A DNA stretch of 64,000 bases from Melampsora larici-populina 98AG31. Lineage: Eukaryota; Basidiomycota; Pucciniomycetes; Pucciniales; Melampsoraceae. Under the pieces are notes generated by a model, which saw only the letters and a list, made by a program, of their open reading frames with translations, did no database searches and was not told the origin of the DNA. Below are positions 50,419 to 62,054 of this stretch, one piece after another. Made by a program: the position numbers and the translations under genes. Where the stretch lies: assembly GCF_000204055.1 (NCBI RefSeq), contig NW_006768776.1:1213849-1277848 (forward strand), in the 5' to 3' direction. Numbering within the stretch: position 1 is the first letter of the stretch; every line of letters starts with the position of its first letter.

Positions 50419-50640
50419 AGTTTCTCTTTGAGTTTCTGATCTCGAAACTGTTGTGCTAATCAACAAGTGTTGTCCACATAAATAAAGATTTGATTTCTCA
50501 ACTGCTGAGGACATGTATTTGTAGTTACAACTATGTTTTGATATCGGACAATAGAAAAAATTAAGGGAAAACTGTAACCGCGTAAGAGCAAGTGAATGCA
50601 AAACAAGTTTGATGCTGATATGATATTGAAATGGAGGAGA

Positions 50641-52265
50641 TCATCTGCCCAATTGATTTGCTTTTCTATCTTGGATGCAACACTTTTTGTATTTTCGAGC
50701 ATTTCTGTAGAGGGTATTGATGGCAATCTTGTTGAGCCCTTTCACAGCAAGGTCTTCAGCAGGCAGGTCTTTGTTGTTGATGTGTCTGAAATCGCTCACT
50801 CCCGCGTCTCTGAAAAGCTGCCTGGTAGAAGTATGTAAGTCGGGAGGCAAGGAACAGTAGTCTAGGAACCCGTCGATGCCATCTGGTCCAGAAGGGTTGT
50901 AAACAATGGGAGGGGACAATGAGGGCAGAGCAAAGGTGTTTGCTTGTTCAGTTTAGTTACAAGGTTCTGGCTCAGGGCAATTAGGATCATGAGCAGCTGA
51001 GGTTGACTTTTGGGGAGACCGAATGGCGTTGACAACGCCAACAAACAGACTTGTGATTGATGCCGCATTGAAGGGTTGTCCAATCCAAGCAGGGTTGTCA
51101 TTAGAACCTTTCTTCTTTTTTTTGATCAAGTCATATTTCGTATGAGCGGGGGGATGATGAAAATCTACCTCGTCATTATTCTGAAAAATACAGACATTAG
51201 TTTCTGTGAACCAAAGACAGTGATCACACAAAGAAAGAACTCACTCAGTGTTTGGCCCACTCCTGGGCTTTGTCTGCGGTCAGCGCAAAATATCAAGTTG
51301 AATCTGTTGGATCAATGATTGGGGCATAGTCGTCATTGTAATTAACATCTAGCTTGTGTTCTTTCACCAGTTTGGCTGCCCAAGCATTTTCCGGAGACAT
51401 AGCCTTCTCAGAGGTTATGGTTGAATCCAAATCATAATAGCCCTCTTTGGCCTGATGGTTCAAAGATTATCAGGTACATACCATGTTGTTTCACAAGGTA
51501 TTTTCACTTACAATTTCGGACCCGAAGTCATTGGAGCCAGAACCATGGTCTTCCTTCTTCTTAGGCGGCTTTTGTTTTCGTTTTTCAGCTAATTTTTTCT
51601 CCGCCAACACTGTGGTGACTTCAACTTGGGCTGCCTGGAAAGGGAGGTGAAATCAGCTTGTGTATTGAGATGAGATCAAAGACATCACTGACTTGTTTGA
51701 GCTGTTCCTTGACTTTGTTTGGATGAAGTGCTACATAGACAATTCCGGCTTCTTTTTTGGAATAGTGGCCACGCGCATCTTCAACCCAGGTCTGAACGTT
51801 GTCGGCCGTTAACAATTTGCAAGTCGTGTTTGTTCCTTTGGGAAAGGTTTGAGTTTTGTTAATGTAGGCGGTCCACTTTCCGGCATCCTTGACAATGAAT
51901 TTCTTGATCAACACCTTCATAGATTTTCCTGTATTGTTGTTGATTGCCGCTTCAGCGCATGCAGCCTTCAGTTTGTCCAAGTCAAACTGAGTTGAGGTCC
52001 AGCTAACTGGACAACGTGTGCCCTTATAAAGTGCAAAGCTCAACTTTTGCTCCTTGTCGGGTACAAAGAATTCACAATCAAGGTAAAAAAACAAAGTCTT
52101 GCCTTTTGTCTTTGTTGGCTTTGTGTGGTCCTGTTTCAGCTGATGTAGGCGATGTCTGTGAAATAAGAGTGTTATCAAAATCAAAAGTGACAGCCCGTTA
52201 ATGGAAGATGCTGAAACAAAAGGATGAAGATATTCAAGCTTACCTGAAGCGGATCCAAAGACCAA
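50641..52265 (-). pseudogene. Unknown intron-containing gene with a C-terminal SAM-like domain, broken
   Basis: No function recognised. Exons from the 3' side of the window read GKTLFFYLDCEFFVPDKEQK ... LIKKFIVKDAGKWTAYINKT, then a Lys-rich segment (EKKLAEKRKQKPPKKKEDHG), then YYDLDSTITSEKAMSPENAW ... APIIDPTDST. TGA follows at 51293-51295, and the frame continues YFALTADKAQEWAKH. Later exons give DLIKKKKKGSNDNPAWIGQP and a C-terminal helical domain GIDGFLDYCSLPPDLHTSTR ... NKDLPAEDLAVKGLNKIAIN that resembles SAM-type domains. A second TGA follows EWAKH. The lysine-rich centre and SAM-like end suggest a chromatin or repeat-associated family. Probably dead. Confidence 0.5.
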
Positions 52266-52394
52266 TCCAGAAAGATTGGGTTCATGTGTGAACCCATTAA
52301 GATCAATTTAGTTTTAGAAAAGTTTGATAATCACAATAATGTACTGTTGTGGTACAGTGTGGTATCCTGCAATTTTTTTTCCAGGCTGCACCGG

Positions 52395-52488
52395 GTTTGA
52401 TTTGGGTCAGCTGCGCAGCAGACTGCGGCCAAATTTGGCCTCACTTCTCTTCTCTTGTGCGGTCGACCTGGTCATCCTTTTTAGCAAA
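52395..52488 (+). repeat. 94-bp dispersed direct repeat, copy 2
   Basis: See 49593-49686. The two copies are 2.8 kb apart in the same orientation. Confidence 0.85.
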
Positions 52489-53414
52489 GGTAGTGATTTA
52501 TCCAACCGTGTGATACCGAGCTTGATCAGATCAATCCTTTTGGGACTCATGTTTCACACGACTATGTATTGGTCTTCAAGTGGTATCCCACATCTAAACG
52601 TCTGTAGACCTACCTCAAAGCATGCAACACTTCCTTTCCCATCTTACCCAGCAATTGGATGTTTGCACAAAATGGCAAAGTAACATATAATCACATAACA
52701 AATGAAGTATGAAGTGGCACTAAGTCCATACCCTGACCATAAAGGCACAAGGAAGCTAAACAACCAATTTATAACACCACCTTGAAGAACACAACAGATT
52801 TATTCTTATGTGCGCACGACTGGAGTGCACAGACAAGCAAAGCCATAGCCATTCTATTTGCCACATTGTGCATGGCAATGAGGGAGGCAAATAGAAACCA
52901 CCCAGTGGAACACATGAATGGCAATTTTAATTTCAAAAAAATATTGCCAAAAAATGTATTCACCATCTTGTCCTTTTTTGCCAAAATGAATCTCATTGTT
53001 CAATTTACACTTCTTTGTCACACAAAATTGCTAACACCATGCTTGTCAAAGAACTAATGGCACAACTCCCCACTCTCTACCCTGATACTTATCGGACCAT
53101 AACATTGAGCCAGCTTGTATCTTTTGCAAGCCTTTCAGCTGATTTTATGAAGCGTAATTATCAGGTTCACGTTATAAGCGTTGTGGAAGGGCCTCTGGAC
53201 CTCTTAACGTGGTGCCTTGACCTGACTCAGCTGGCGGAGACGTGGAGTAGGCTTTGGCTTTTAACTTATAAGCACCTCCCCTCTTGCCTTGTCAACACCA
53301 AGATGATACACAACTACGGAATCCCTACAACTGATCAACCACAAAGTGATGTTCTTATCATTCCAGAAAACACATTTTACCCTCCCACCAGGCACTGTGA
53401 GAGAGACCGGCGAG
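52489..53414. other. Unrecognised stretch
   Basis: An open frame of 139 codons at 53015-53434 (MSHKIANTMLVKELMAQLPT) runs into the next element's TIR and has no known domain. I do not call it a gene. Confidence 0.35.
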
Positions 53415-54750
53415 AGGACCCCGGAAAGCGCTGAGTGATCATACCGATGAGTTGTCATACCGGCCCCAGCCCCACTTTGATTGGGGTTTTTCTTGAGTAC
53501 AGGTAAGTTGAGACAATGTCTTGAGTTCCAAAAGATTCCCCTGACCTAGGGCTATTGATCACATATACTTCTTATTATGTACCATGTATAATACCCGAGA
53601 TATACACATGTAGGTACCTGGCCGGACATGGTATGAATACTACATGAGCCTCGGGGAAAAAAGTTAGAAAACAGACATTTGCGCAGCCACCAGAAATGTT
53701 GGGAGTCTCAGATGTGTGACATCTGATAGCTTGTATATGTGCGCGTCTTATGCACATGTCAACAGTCCGATACCGTCCTAGACGGTGTCAGCCTAAGTCG
53801 TAAAAGTTGTCGAGCTCAGGTGCATGATTACTCACAAAATGTGTTTATGCTCGGAATAAGATGAGTAAACCATTGCACTTAGTTTTCAAATCTTCGTGGT
53901 AGATGAGTTGTGTCTAAGACGAGTATAATTTCTAACTGATCTGTGTTTGAAAAAACTAACAGATAGTTCTACCAAAGTGGATACCGTGAGGTAAACTGGC
54001 TTTGGGCGTGCTTGAGCAGTAGTTCAATAAAACTTGGTTTTATCAAAATGATAAAGTAGGTATAGAAGCGTTAGTCGAGTAGGCAGTACTACACGATCTT
54101 TAACGTTTCCGTAAGTCGGTGGAAGTTAGAAGTATGAAAGAGAAAAAGTGAGACAAAAACAAGAGTAAATGGATTTGAACGTAATTAAGACTCTAAAAAA
54201 TATATTTAAAGATGTCTTCTTCAACAGTAACTATTGTTTTCGAGAAAAATCAGAAATAGAAGGGGTTCTAGTAGATGTAAGTTCTCTAAATTCTAACCGA
54301 GGTAAAAATTGGTAAAAGTGGTAACGGATGCCAATTTTCTCTTAGTGCTTTGAGAGGGCTCTTTTATATCTGGTTTCTGCTTGGTAGTGATTAGTCAAGG
54401 CTAGATTGGTTTCGAACTGATCTAGTTGTTGGGGTTTGTTGCTCCCTTGGTATTTTAACAATGTGAATTTGATTAAGGGTTAGTTTCTAGGGTCTTTTAG
54501 ATGATATCATCATTTCTAAGACCCTTACTTTCCCTTTTCTCGTTTTTAATTGTTGTCTTTTTATAATTTGTACACTCTTGAAACTAGAGTGATAGAGTTG
54601 TGGGTTTTTAATGTTTTTATGCGTTATTTTGTCGATACGCTTGGGGTTCTGCTCTGCAGAACTCTCGCGGTTGACAGACGGTTTCACAAGGTGATGGTAT
54701 CCAAAACCATTGTTTTGTTGGTATGATCACTCAGCGCCTTCCAGGGTCCT
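53415..54750. mobile_element. 1.34-kb non-autonomous element with AGGACCCC termini
   Basis: Inverted repeats of about 31 bp: the left end begins AGGACCCCGGAAAGCGCTGA; the right end reversed begins AGGACCCTGGAAGGCGCTGA, and both continue into GTGATCATACC. Flanks CCGGCGAG (53407-53414) and CCAGAGAG (54751-54758) match at six of eight bases, a probable decayed 8-bp TSD. The interior is AT-rich without a transposase. Same family as 47183-47622. Confidence 0.8.
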
Positions 54751-55329
54751 CCAGAGAGGCCATGCCCCTAGAGGCAAGACCTAAGCTATACCAATATATA
54801 TTTGACATGGGAGGCACTAAAACTGTGAAATATTTCAACAGGTATTGTTGACGTAAGTCGTGGTCACAACTATTGGAACTCTTATCAGGCCAAGTCCCTA
54901 TCTAGTATCAAGTGTTCCCAGATTGTCACTCCACCTACACACCGTGTTACATCCGCTGGTGCGAGTATCAAGAATATTACACTGTTGCAGAAGGCCAGCC
55001 AAAAGACTATTCCCCAGTAACACAACATTACTTCATGACACACCGGCTTGCCAATCACTTCAATCACCCCCAAATGCAAGGCGTGTAGGTATCTCAACTG
55101 TTCAATTTAACATTTCAAAGTTCACACTGAGACGTTCTCCCTGTGTCACTTTAAGGTCAGCATTTACAACATCTTTTGTGTTTACAATCAAGCACATATG
55201 GACACCATTACCACCTATCCAAATTACTTCAGAGACAAAGAATCCATGTGTAGATTTAGTCCTAATGTTTGCTCACCAGGATTGTATATTCATTGTTTGA
55301 TGTGATGTACAGATGTGCAAGGCGTGTGA
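54751..55329. other. Unrecognised stretch
   Basis: An open frame of 146 codons at 54860-55300 has no recognisable motif. No termini seen. Confidence 0.35.
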
Positions 55330-56049
55330 TTGAGGAGTGACACAGGCGGCACAGATAACCAGAGATTTTTCAATACAATGGAACAACATTTAGAATGGCT
55401 TAAACACAAAGGTTCTTACTTTCAAACACACATGGGCTCCTTATGCAGTGAATTTGAACCTACAGGCAGCCACAAGGAAGCTCAGGGTCAGTTTTGTTTC
55501 TTACAATCGGTTTCTATTTGTATCAGAGTCTGCTGACATTGATATTACCAATTAATCATGTGTGCAGTTGTCACCAATGGCATTACCAGTGGACACTGGT
55601 GCTGCAGCATCTCTGAAGAGCAATTCCAAAACCTCAAGCCGGAAACAACAAATTACTGTGATCAGCCTCTCAACAATGTCAATGATTGATATTGCCCAGA
55701 ACACCTTCAAGCACTTAAACCAATGTACAAAGTGCAACCGTGCCTTGAACAAGCCCGGCATGGATATGACACATGCTCCAATGAAGAACATATTGTGGTA
55801 TATGAGGCATTCAAAGATTGGACCACCTTGTTATTTGGACTTTGTAGGAGACTGAAAGGGCCCCACACCAACCTCCATCTCAACCCCATGGCCATATTGA
55901 CGGATAAGAGAAAGGAAGCTGATATGACGGAGAAAGCGCTTCTGCTGGCCAATGTGGAGGAACGTGAACATGAGGCAGCTTCAGATGGTGGCACAGCCAG
56001 CATGAAAAAGAAGACAGTGATTATATCACACTGTAAGACTCATCACTAG
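55330..56049 (+). pseudogene. Cys-rich gene fragment of unknown family with in-frame TGA
   Basis: One frame can be followed: GTDNQRFFNTMEQHLEWL near 55345, then after an intron around 55490-55565 NGITSGHWCCSISEEQFQNL and YCDQPLNNVND. TGA follows at 55687-55689, and the same frame continues YCPEHLQALKPMYKVQPC, YDTCSNEEHIVVYEAFKDW, LNPMAILTDKRKEADMTEKA and LLLANVEEREHEAASDG. Spaced Cys/His suggest a metal-binding domain. It may belong to a transposon-associated Cys-cluster family, but I cannot confirm that. Confidence 0.45.
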
Positions 56050-56267
56050 CAGCTGATGGTATCACCTTGTGGTATCATTCTTGCATGTAAGACATTCTAT
56101 ACATTGGAATCAGTCACCAAAGTCAAGGTACAAGTTTGTTTCAATTAAATCATTGTAAGGGAGGAGTTATGGGGTTAGATTACAGTACATCATGGGTTTA
56201 CATAGTGTTACACAAGTTGTATCATAAGGGGGATTCAGGAGCACGACTCCTCCTCCCTTTTCTTTTT

Positions 56268-56416
56268 CTCTCAAGGATTCTCTTTTCCTCCTTCTTGTTT
56301 CTCTCTAGTTTCTCATTCATAGTTTGGTGCTTTTAGGTATGACTTCTCTCAGGAGGACTCGCTTTTCCTCCTTATTGTTTCTCTCTAGTTTCTTATTAAT
56401 AGTTTGGTTTTTTAGG
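56268..56416 (+). repeat. Two tandem ~75-bp pyrimidine-rich units
   Basis: Units at 56268-56337 and 56346-56416 share TTTTCCTCCTT-TTGTTTCTC and ATAGTTTGGT with a few differences. Could be part of a solo LTR or a simple tandem; not resolved. Confidence 0.6.
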
Positions 56417-56479
56417 CCTATTTCAGGAATTTAACTTGGTGATTGTCCCGACTGGCTTTGGCCGTAGAGAGCAGAGAAC

Positions 56480-56688
56480 CTAGTGAAGGTCGAGACACAT
56501 CTTGACCTTACATTTTTTTGAACAATCCCAACCATTTGGATTCGAGCAACACCAATCATCAATTCAAATCAATTCAAACTATTTGTGGTGCAAGACTTCA
56601 AAAACTTAAAACTTAAAATTCAATTCAATTTTTTTTCCTGATCTTTCCAGTCTCTCTAGTGAAGGTTAAGACACATCTTGACCTTACA
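56480..56688. repeat. 33-bp direct repeats with internal dyad
   Basis: Copies at 56480-56512 and 56656-56688 differ at two bases. Each contains AAGGTC...GACCTT arms around ACACAT, so each can fold. Possibly element termini; origin unknown. Confidence 0.65.
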
Positions 56689-57019
56689 CTCATCACGTTA
56701 TATTTATTACGTCCACTAACAGTCTATTCTGGTGTATTCTGAGTGTGTGTTTCAGGAGTGGATCTGTGAAGTCTTCCCCAAACAATGGGCACAAGGAGCA
56801 ACCTTCTAGATACGAGAATAGGTGACAAATGTCTGTGACATAGTACTGAATTGTAATATGTAATATGCATGTCTGCATGTGATAGCACTGCTGTGCTCTT
56901 GACCTCAGTCACTCCTCTTGACATTGTTAGAGGACACTCATCTCTTAGATCTGAGTCTCTTATATGGTAGATGATGGTTTTTGTATTCCAATTCATCCCT
57001 CTTCTATTATTAACCTTCA

Positions 57020-57205
57020 GGTGTATCAACGCGCAAACCATGCCGCTGTAAACTGGGGCAGCGCAGCGGTGGCGCGGGGGTCGCGCTGCTGCCTCAGTGT
57101 GGTGAAGAATCACTGGAGTGGTAGCGCTGCGCTGCGCAGTGTTTACTGCGCTCCGACCCGCCGCTGTCCCAGTCATGGTACCCCAGTGGGGGTCCAGGGG
57201 TTGCA
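57020..57205. repeat. GC-rich palindromic patch
   Basis: Short GCGC/CAGCGG blocks in a GC-rich island inside AT-rich DNA. Resembles 62055-62230 in composition and in the words ACGYGCAAAC and CTGGGACAG (on opposite strands for the latter). The two patches may be subterminal regions of the hAT-2 element between them, or separate MITEs. Confidence 0.4.
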
Positions 57206-57577
57206 GTCAGACTGTATTGTACATGTAACGCAGTGCTACATACAGATGCTGACGTATCCCTTTCAGGAAGTTCAATTTCAGCCTCCCCCACCCATCTTGG
57301 CCTCTTTCATCTTGTTCAATTGTCAATCAGGAACGGTGTCACAATGGGGCAATGCAGGATGAATGTAAGTGCATTTTAAGCTTAATCTTTCTCATCTACT
57401 TTTTGAGAAAAATGTTTACGGACGGTGTGACAGTAATTGTTGATGTCCCTCAGTCACAGTGCGACAATCACTGCGACGTGACTTCAAGTCATTCTCAACC
57501 AATTCTTCCTAGTCAACTTTTCTTTTTTGTTTTGGTTATCTTTTTCATCAACAGTCCTCCACTTATCTTTAAAAACA

Positions 57578-60500
57578 TGAGTTCTAGTCTTCAAATTCCA
57601 CCATCCACCCCTGCTTGCGAACTGCGAGTACGCTCTCCACAGCAACTGTCACCAGGCTTTGTTCTGACCGGTTCAGATTCACAACGCAGGATCACCAGAG
57701 ACCACGGATCCCCTTCATCTCGTCCTACAACTACTCCTACAATCATGTCGCCTATGAGTTCCAATTCCACTCAACCGGCATCCAAGAAACGAGGGCGGGA
57801 CAAACCTGGTAGTAACAGTAGCAACCAAACTGTTAGTAAGAAAAACAAACGGGGTCCTAAAACAAAAGTGAGTTCATTTCTACCTGTCTCATATCTCCAC
57901 ATGACCTTTGCTCTTGGTTGATGTATCATCATTAACATCCTTGGCTGACACATGTTAGGCAACACAAGAACAAGACATACCTGAGGTAGTGGATGTAGAC
58001 CAGGATTCATCTGCCAAAGAAGAAGCCGAGTCACGCCCAGGGAAGAAGGACAATGTGAAAGAACTCCTTAAGTACTTTAGAGAACCAAAGCACAAAGACG
58101 GCAAGGTAGGTTTTTCTAAGCTTTTCATTAATTTCGTTTTTATAACTACCTTTCATTTTGAATTTTCATTATATCGTTACTGACAGGACCTTTCAAACAC
58201 TACTACCTGTGCAATTGGTGTGGTGAATGGTACACTTGAGGTGATAAATCAAACAAGAATCTATACGCCCATCAAGACGTCAATAAGGCCTGTCAAACTT
58301 GTCAAGGCCAAAAGAAGGCAATCAAGGCTGGTCTTCGGCTTCCTCCAACATTTCAACAGATTCAGAAATCAAATACTACAAAGACTGCCAGTGCAAAAGC
58401 AATGCAAGCTTTCATCAATCAACCAACTTTCACCATTGAGATGCTCAATATCATATTGATGATTTGGGTCATTTGACAGGCGCTTGCCTGGAGGCAATTT
58501 TCAGATGTGATGCTGCAAAGTGCCTTCAAGCTGGCTAATCCTTCAGCCGACATGAGGTCACCAATGTGGGCAGCTCATAATGCAAAAAAAATCTACAAGG
58601 CACTTCACTCCAAAGTGTTACAAGACCTAAAGGTGGGTTTTTATATATTTTCCTTCAATTGTCCCTGGTTTTCAATCAAGTTGCTCACGATTGTTTGGAT
58701 TTCAGGATACCACCAGTCGAAATTGGCTGGTACATGACATATGGACTACGCGCGGTCACCACTACGCGTTCATCGCATTGATTGCTTGTTACATTGATTC
58801 CAATTTCAAGTATTGCAAAGTTTTATTGACACTTAAGATGGTTTCCTGGAATCACTATGGCATCCTTTTGGCTTGACCTGTTGCGAGGTATCTCATTTCT
58901 CATGATCTACACAAAAAGATGAGTTTTTCTTTTTTCTATCTTATCCAAATTTTGCTCAACATAGCTGAGTATTCTTGTATATCTACGTTCTTGGTCAGAC
59001 CAGTGACTCTGGGTTAAACAACTTCACAATGGCCTCAGAGATGGAGGTTATGTTTGCATCTGCTGAACCCGCGGTGAATTGGGACAGCACCCAAATGCAT
59101 GCCAGATGTTATTGCCATAAGTTGGCATTGGTGGTGAAAGCTTGTCTGAAAGCCCTTTCAATCCAATCTGGCCATTCCATGCCAACCACCGATGCAAACG
59201 TTGCCATTCCGATTCCTACATTCCAGCTCAACGACGGCAAAGAAGAGCTTGATATTGAATCTGATGACAAAGATGACAAAGAACCTCCGGACAAAGGCGA
59301 TCAAGGTCCTGAGGATACTGAAGATGATCTTTGTTCTTCCGTGGAATAAATATCGGCCAGACATACTGGGAATGTCTTCGCTTCAGCTATTGCAAAGGTA
59401 AGTGATACATGACCATTGCCAAATCAAATATTGACAAAGGTGTTTCAATAGGTTGATTATGTCAGCAAGAAGATCACTGGATCCCAATCGCATTGCCAGG
59501 AGTTTGGAGGCTTTTGTAAGCAAGCTAATTTGGACCACTGGGCGCCTATCGCTGGTTACGGTAATTGTTGGAACGTAATCTACGATTCACGAACTCGCAT
59601 GTGTGCTGCACAAGATGTGAGTCATATGTATATTTCGTTTGTTTTATATGAATTTTTAAGATTACTTCTAACACATCCCTGGTGAACATCTGCTTTGACA
59701 GGTTGTTAATAAGATGCTAACCACTGATTGCAAGAAGCCGACCCAATTTTATAAGGGGACACTCATTCATGCTGATGAATGGGAAGCAATTGAGGCTCTC
59801 AACAAAATTTTAGAGGTTTGTCATTTGTTTCTTATTCTAATTTTTTCACTTGCATTTACTTTCACTTGCATCTCATTATTAATTGTATATTGTCCCAGAT
59901 ATTCTCCATTGGCACCAAACACATGGAGGGTGACTTTCCCTCTGGAGCTATGGTATTTGTTGAATATAATAGAATTAAGATGGCCCTCACTGAAGCTCGA
60001 ACCAAAAAAAAATGGCTCCCCTCAAAGATATGATTGGTGTGATGATAGATCAGTTACATATTTACCTAGACAAGGCTCTGGAATGTAAAGCGTTGATACT
60101 GGCAACAGCTTTGCACCCTTGTTATTGACTGGCCTTTTTTAACAAGTTTTATCCCAATCATAAAGATAGCACAAGGACATTACTCACTGACACATTCACT
60201 TCTGCATTGGAATCTTCCAAACAACAACAACAACCATCTCAATCTGATACTCTGGTGGTCCCGACCGTTGAAGACGATGATGACTTCAATGACTTTACTA
60301 ATAGTAATGCTGTTCAAACAGCCCAAGAAGGCAAGCTTGATTCTTATTTAGCAGGTCAACGTGAATTTGATGAAACAAAGATGGCGCTGGATTGGTGGGC
60401 GGTAAGTTTATTCCTCTTTTTCACTCGCTTTGATCTACTAACTTACCTTTTTGTGAATACTCACAGGCAAACCAAGCTGTATTCCCAGTACTTGCCTATT

Positions 60501-60736
60501 TGGCAAGGGACTACCTTGCAGTTTCAGGTACAATTTGTGCAGCTAAACAAGTCTTTTCTGATGCAGCAGATGTCTGCTCACAAGATTGTGCCGGCCTGAT
60601 TCCTTCCACGATCACCAGGTTGGTCTGTTCACGAGAGTGGACTAAGGATGGAGTTGACCCAGGTGGTGATTATGGTAAAGCCATTAAATATGTCAATAAC
60701 TACTCAGTTGAGCAGGCCAAAAAAAGAAGAGGATAA
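57578..60736 (+). pseudogene. Decayed hAT transposase (hAT-2)
   Basis: From 57578 a Ser/Pro-rich N-terminus (MSSSLQIPPSTPACELR), then an acidic exon (IPEVVDVDQDSSAKEE) and a BED-type finger YYLCNWCGEWYT-TGA-GDKSNKNLYAHQDVNKAC (stop 58237-58239). Later exons give SAFKLANPSADMRSPMWAAH, SRNWLVHDIWTTRGHHYAFI (hAT DGWT-like region), TSDSGLNNFTMASEMEV, HARCYCHKLALVVKACLKAL, YDSRTRMCAAQDVVNKML, ATALHPCY-TGA-LAFFNKFYPNHKDS (stop 60126-60128) and NQAVFPVLAYLARDYLAVSG, the dimerisation region. It ends AKKRRG. A frame change lies just before the finger. hAT identity is firm; the gene is dead. Confidence 0.8.
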
Positions 60737-62054
60737 TTACTGGGTGGACATGCAATGAAAATGGGGTGTGATCTTATATTGCATAAGTTGCTTGCAACAT
60801 TGTTGTATGTGACTCAGGATCAGACAAATGAGGTTACATAAAGTCAGGCTTTGTGATACAACTGTTAACATGACAAGAAAAGCATGTGATGTGACTTATT
60901 AATCACCATTGCAGAAAGCAATGCAATCTCAAGCTTTAAAATCAACGGAATTGATTGACAAAAAAAGCTATAGACCAGGCTGGCCATTATATGTATGTAC
61001 TGGAGTTTGTCAACCTTTTGTGTAGAAACAAGTGACAATACCTGAGCAGATCAGTCTGAGCCTCTGATGCTCAAGAGGTCACCACTCCCTGACTAGCTCC
61101 AATTGGCATAATGAACAAATAAGGATTTTGAAATTGGGGAAAGTTCAGTAGCTCAGACTCAACAGATCAGGTGTTCAGGCACTTAGAGACTGTGAATAAA
61201 GGACAACCAAGAAAACCCCTTTTTCAATGAAATATTGGATTCTCTAAAAACATTCAATGCGGAGCTGGACCGGGGGCGGGTCATGACTATGAAGAATGGG
61301 GATGTGAGAATGTTTTTTCAGTGATAGCTTATTGATGAATAATCACAGTGTGTTTGAGCTCAATCCCAAGGGGAATTGATCCTCTCCCAACTCCCTGTAT
61401 GGTAAAAAGCCTTTGGCTTGGGCATCAAGCCCGTGCCCTGGGCTCTCTATTCCTTGCTTGGCTCCGTCAGACCAGGGTTTGGGGTGGGGTATCAAAATTT
61501 TTGTTTTTCTTGGAGGCCTCAAGCAGCTGTAGGTGCCTAATGAACTTGGACAAGATGAACAATGAAACACAACAAAATTATTCAGCACCTCACAGAATGA
61601 CCTCACAGTCCCAGTTATAATTGATATGGTGCAGCCCAAGCAGGCTGACCAAACAACCCCAAAGGATTTTTGAGATTCAACACTCATGAAGACCACAATT
61701 TACTGTCTAATTATAGTAGAAGAAATGGTTATGGAAGTTCCAGTGATCAAATTTGGGAGAATAGGTATGGTTGTTTCTTGTGAGTTGAGCTAGGACTCAC
61801 ATTGATGTGTTTTACCTCAAATCAGGGCAAGGGCCCTAAGATTGCAATGTAATGTAGAAAAAAACTATAGTAGGATAGTTAGGTACATAAGAGATGATTC
61901 AGAAATAATGAAAAGGTCCCCTATGGGGTGGACAAAAGTACAAAATAGACAGGAGAGGCAGATGGGACCAAGATTTTATATCAATTTAAAAGAATATTCA
62001 AGATAAGGATGGTAAATGGGACAATCCTAATTATACTCTGGAGGAGAGAGTTAA
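60737..62054. other. Non-coding stretch
   Basis: AT-rich with a moderately GC-rich block at 61350-61510. No gene or termini recognised. Confidence 0.4.

Larger units (their letters stand above)
47706..50457 (-). mobile_element. Tc1/mariner-type transposon with ~550-bp inverted arms
   Basis: Arm 47770-48325 is the near-perfect reverse complement of 49862-50418 (both outer ends carry AAAAAGATGACCCGAGG). Similarity fades outward to about 47706 and 50457, so exact ends and the TA target are not fixed. The loop between the arms holds a broken DDE transposase on the minus strand. Confidence 0.75.
56050..57577. other. Repeat-rich non-coding stretch
   Basis: Holds the 79-bp tandem, the 33-bp direct repeats and a GC-rich patch (listed separately), and the likely leader of the hAT-2 relic. 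No gene recognised. Confidence 0.45.

Noticed and set aside
47595..50601. Two open frames ending in the same DDPRYLN tail, suggesting a protein family.
   Set aside because: The tail is simply the translated outer end of the two inverted arms of the Tc1-type element.
53015..53434. 139-codon open frame as a gene.
   Set aside because: Ends inside a transposon terminus, no domain or splice signals, likely chance.
21969..60128. TGA might be reassigned to an amino acid in this genome.
   Set aside because: Intact host genes here end in TGA (ABC transporter 40719, secreted repeat protein 41543, multicopper oxidase 13672), and internal TGA occurs only in repeats.
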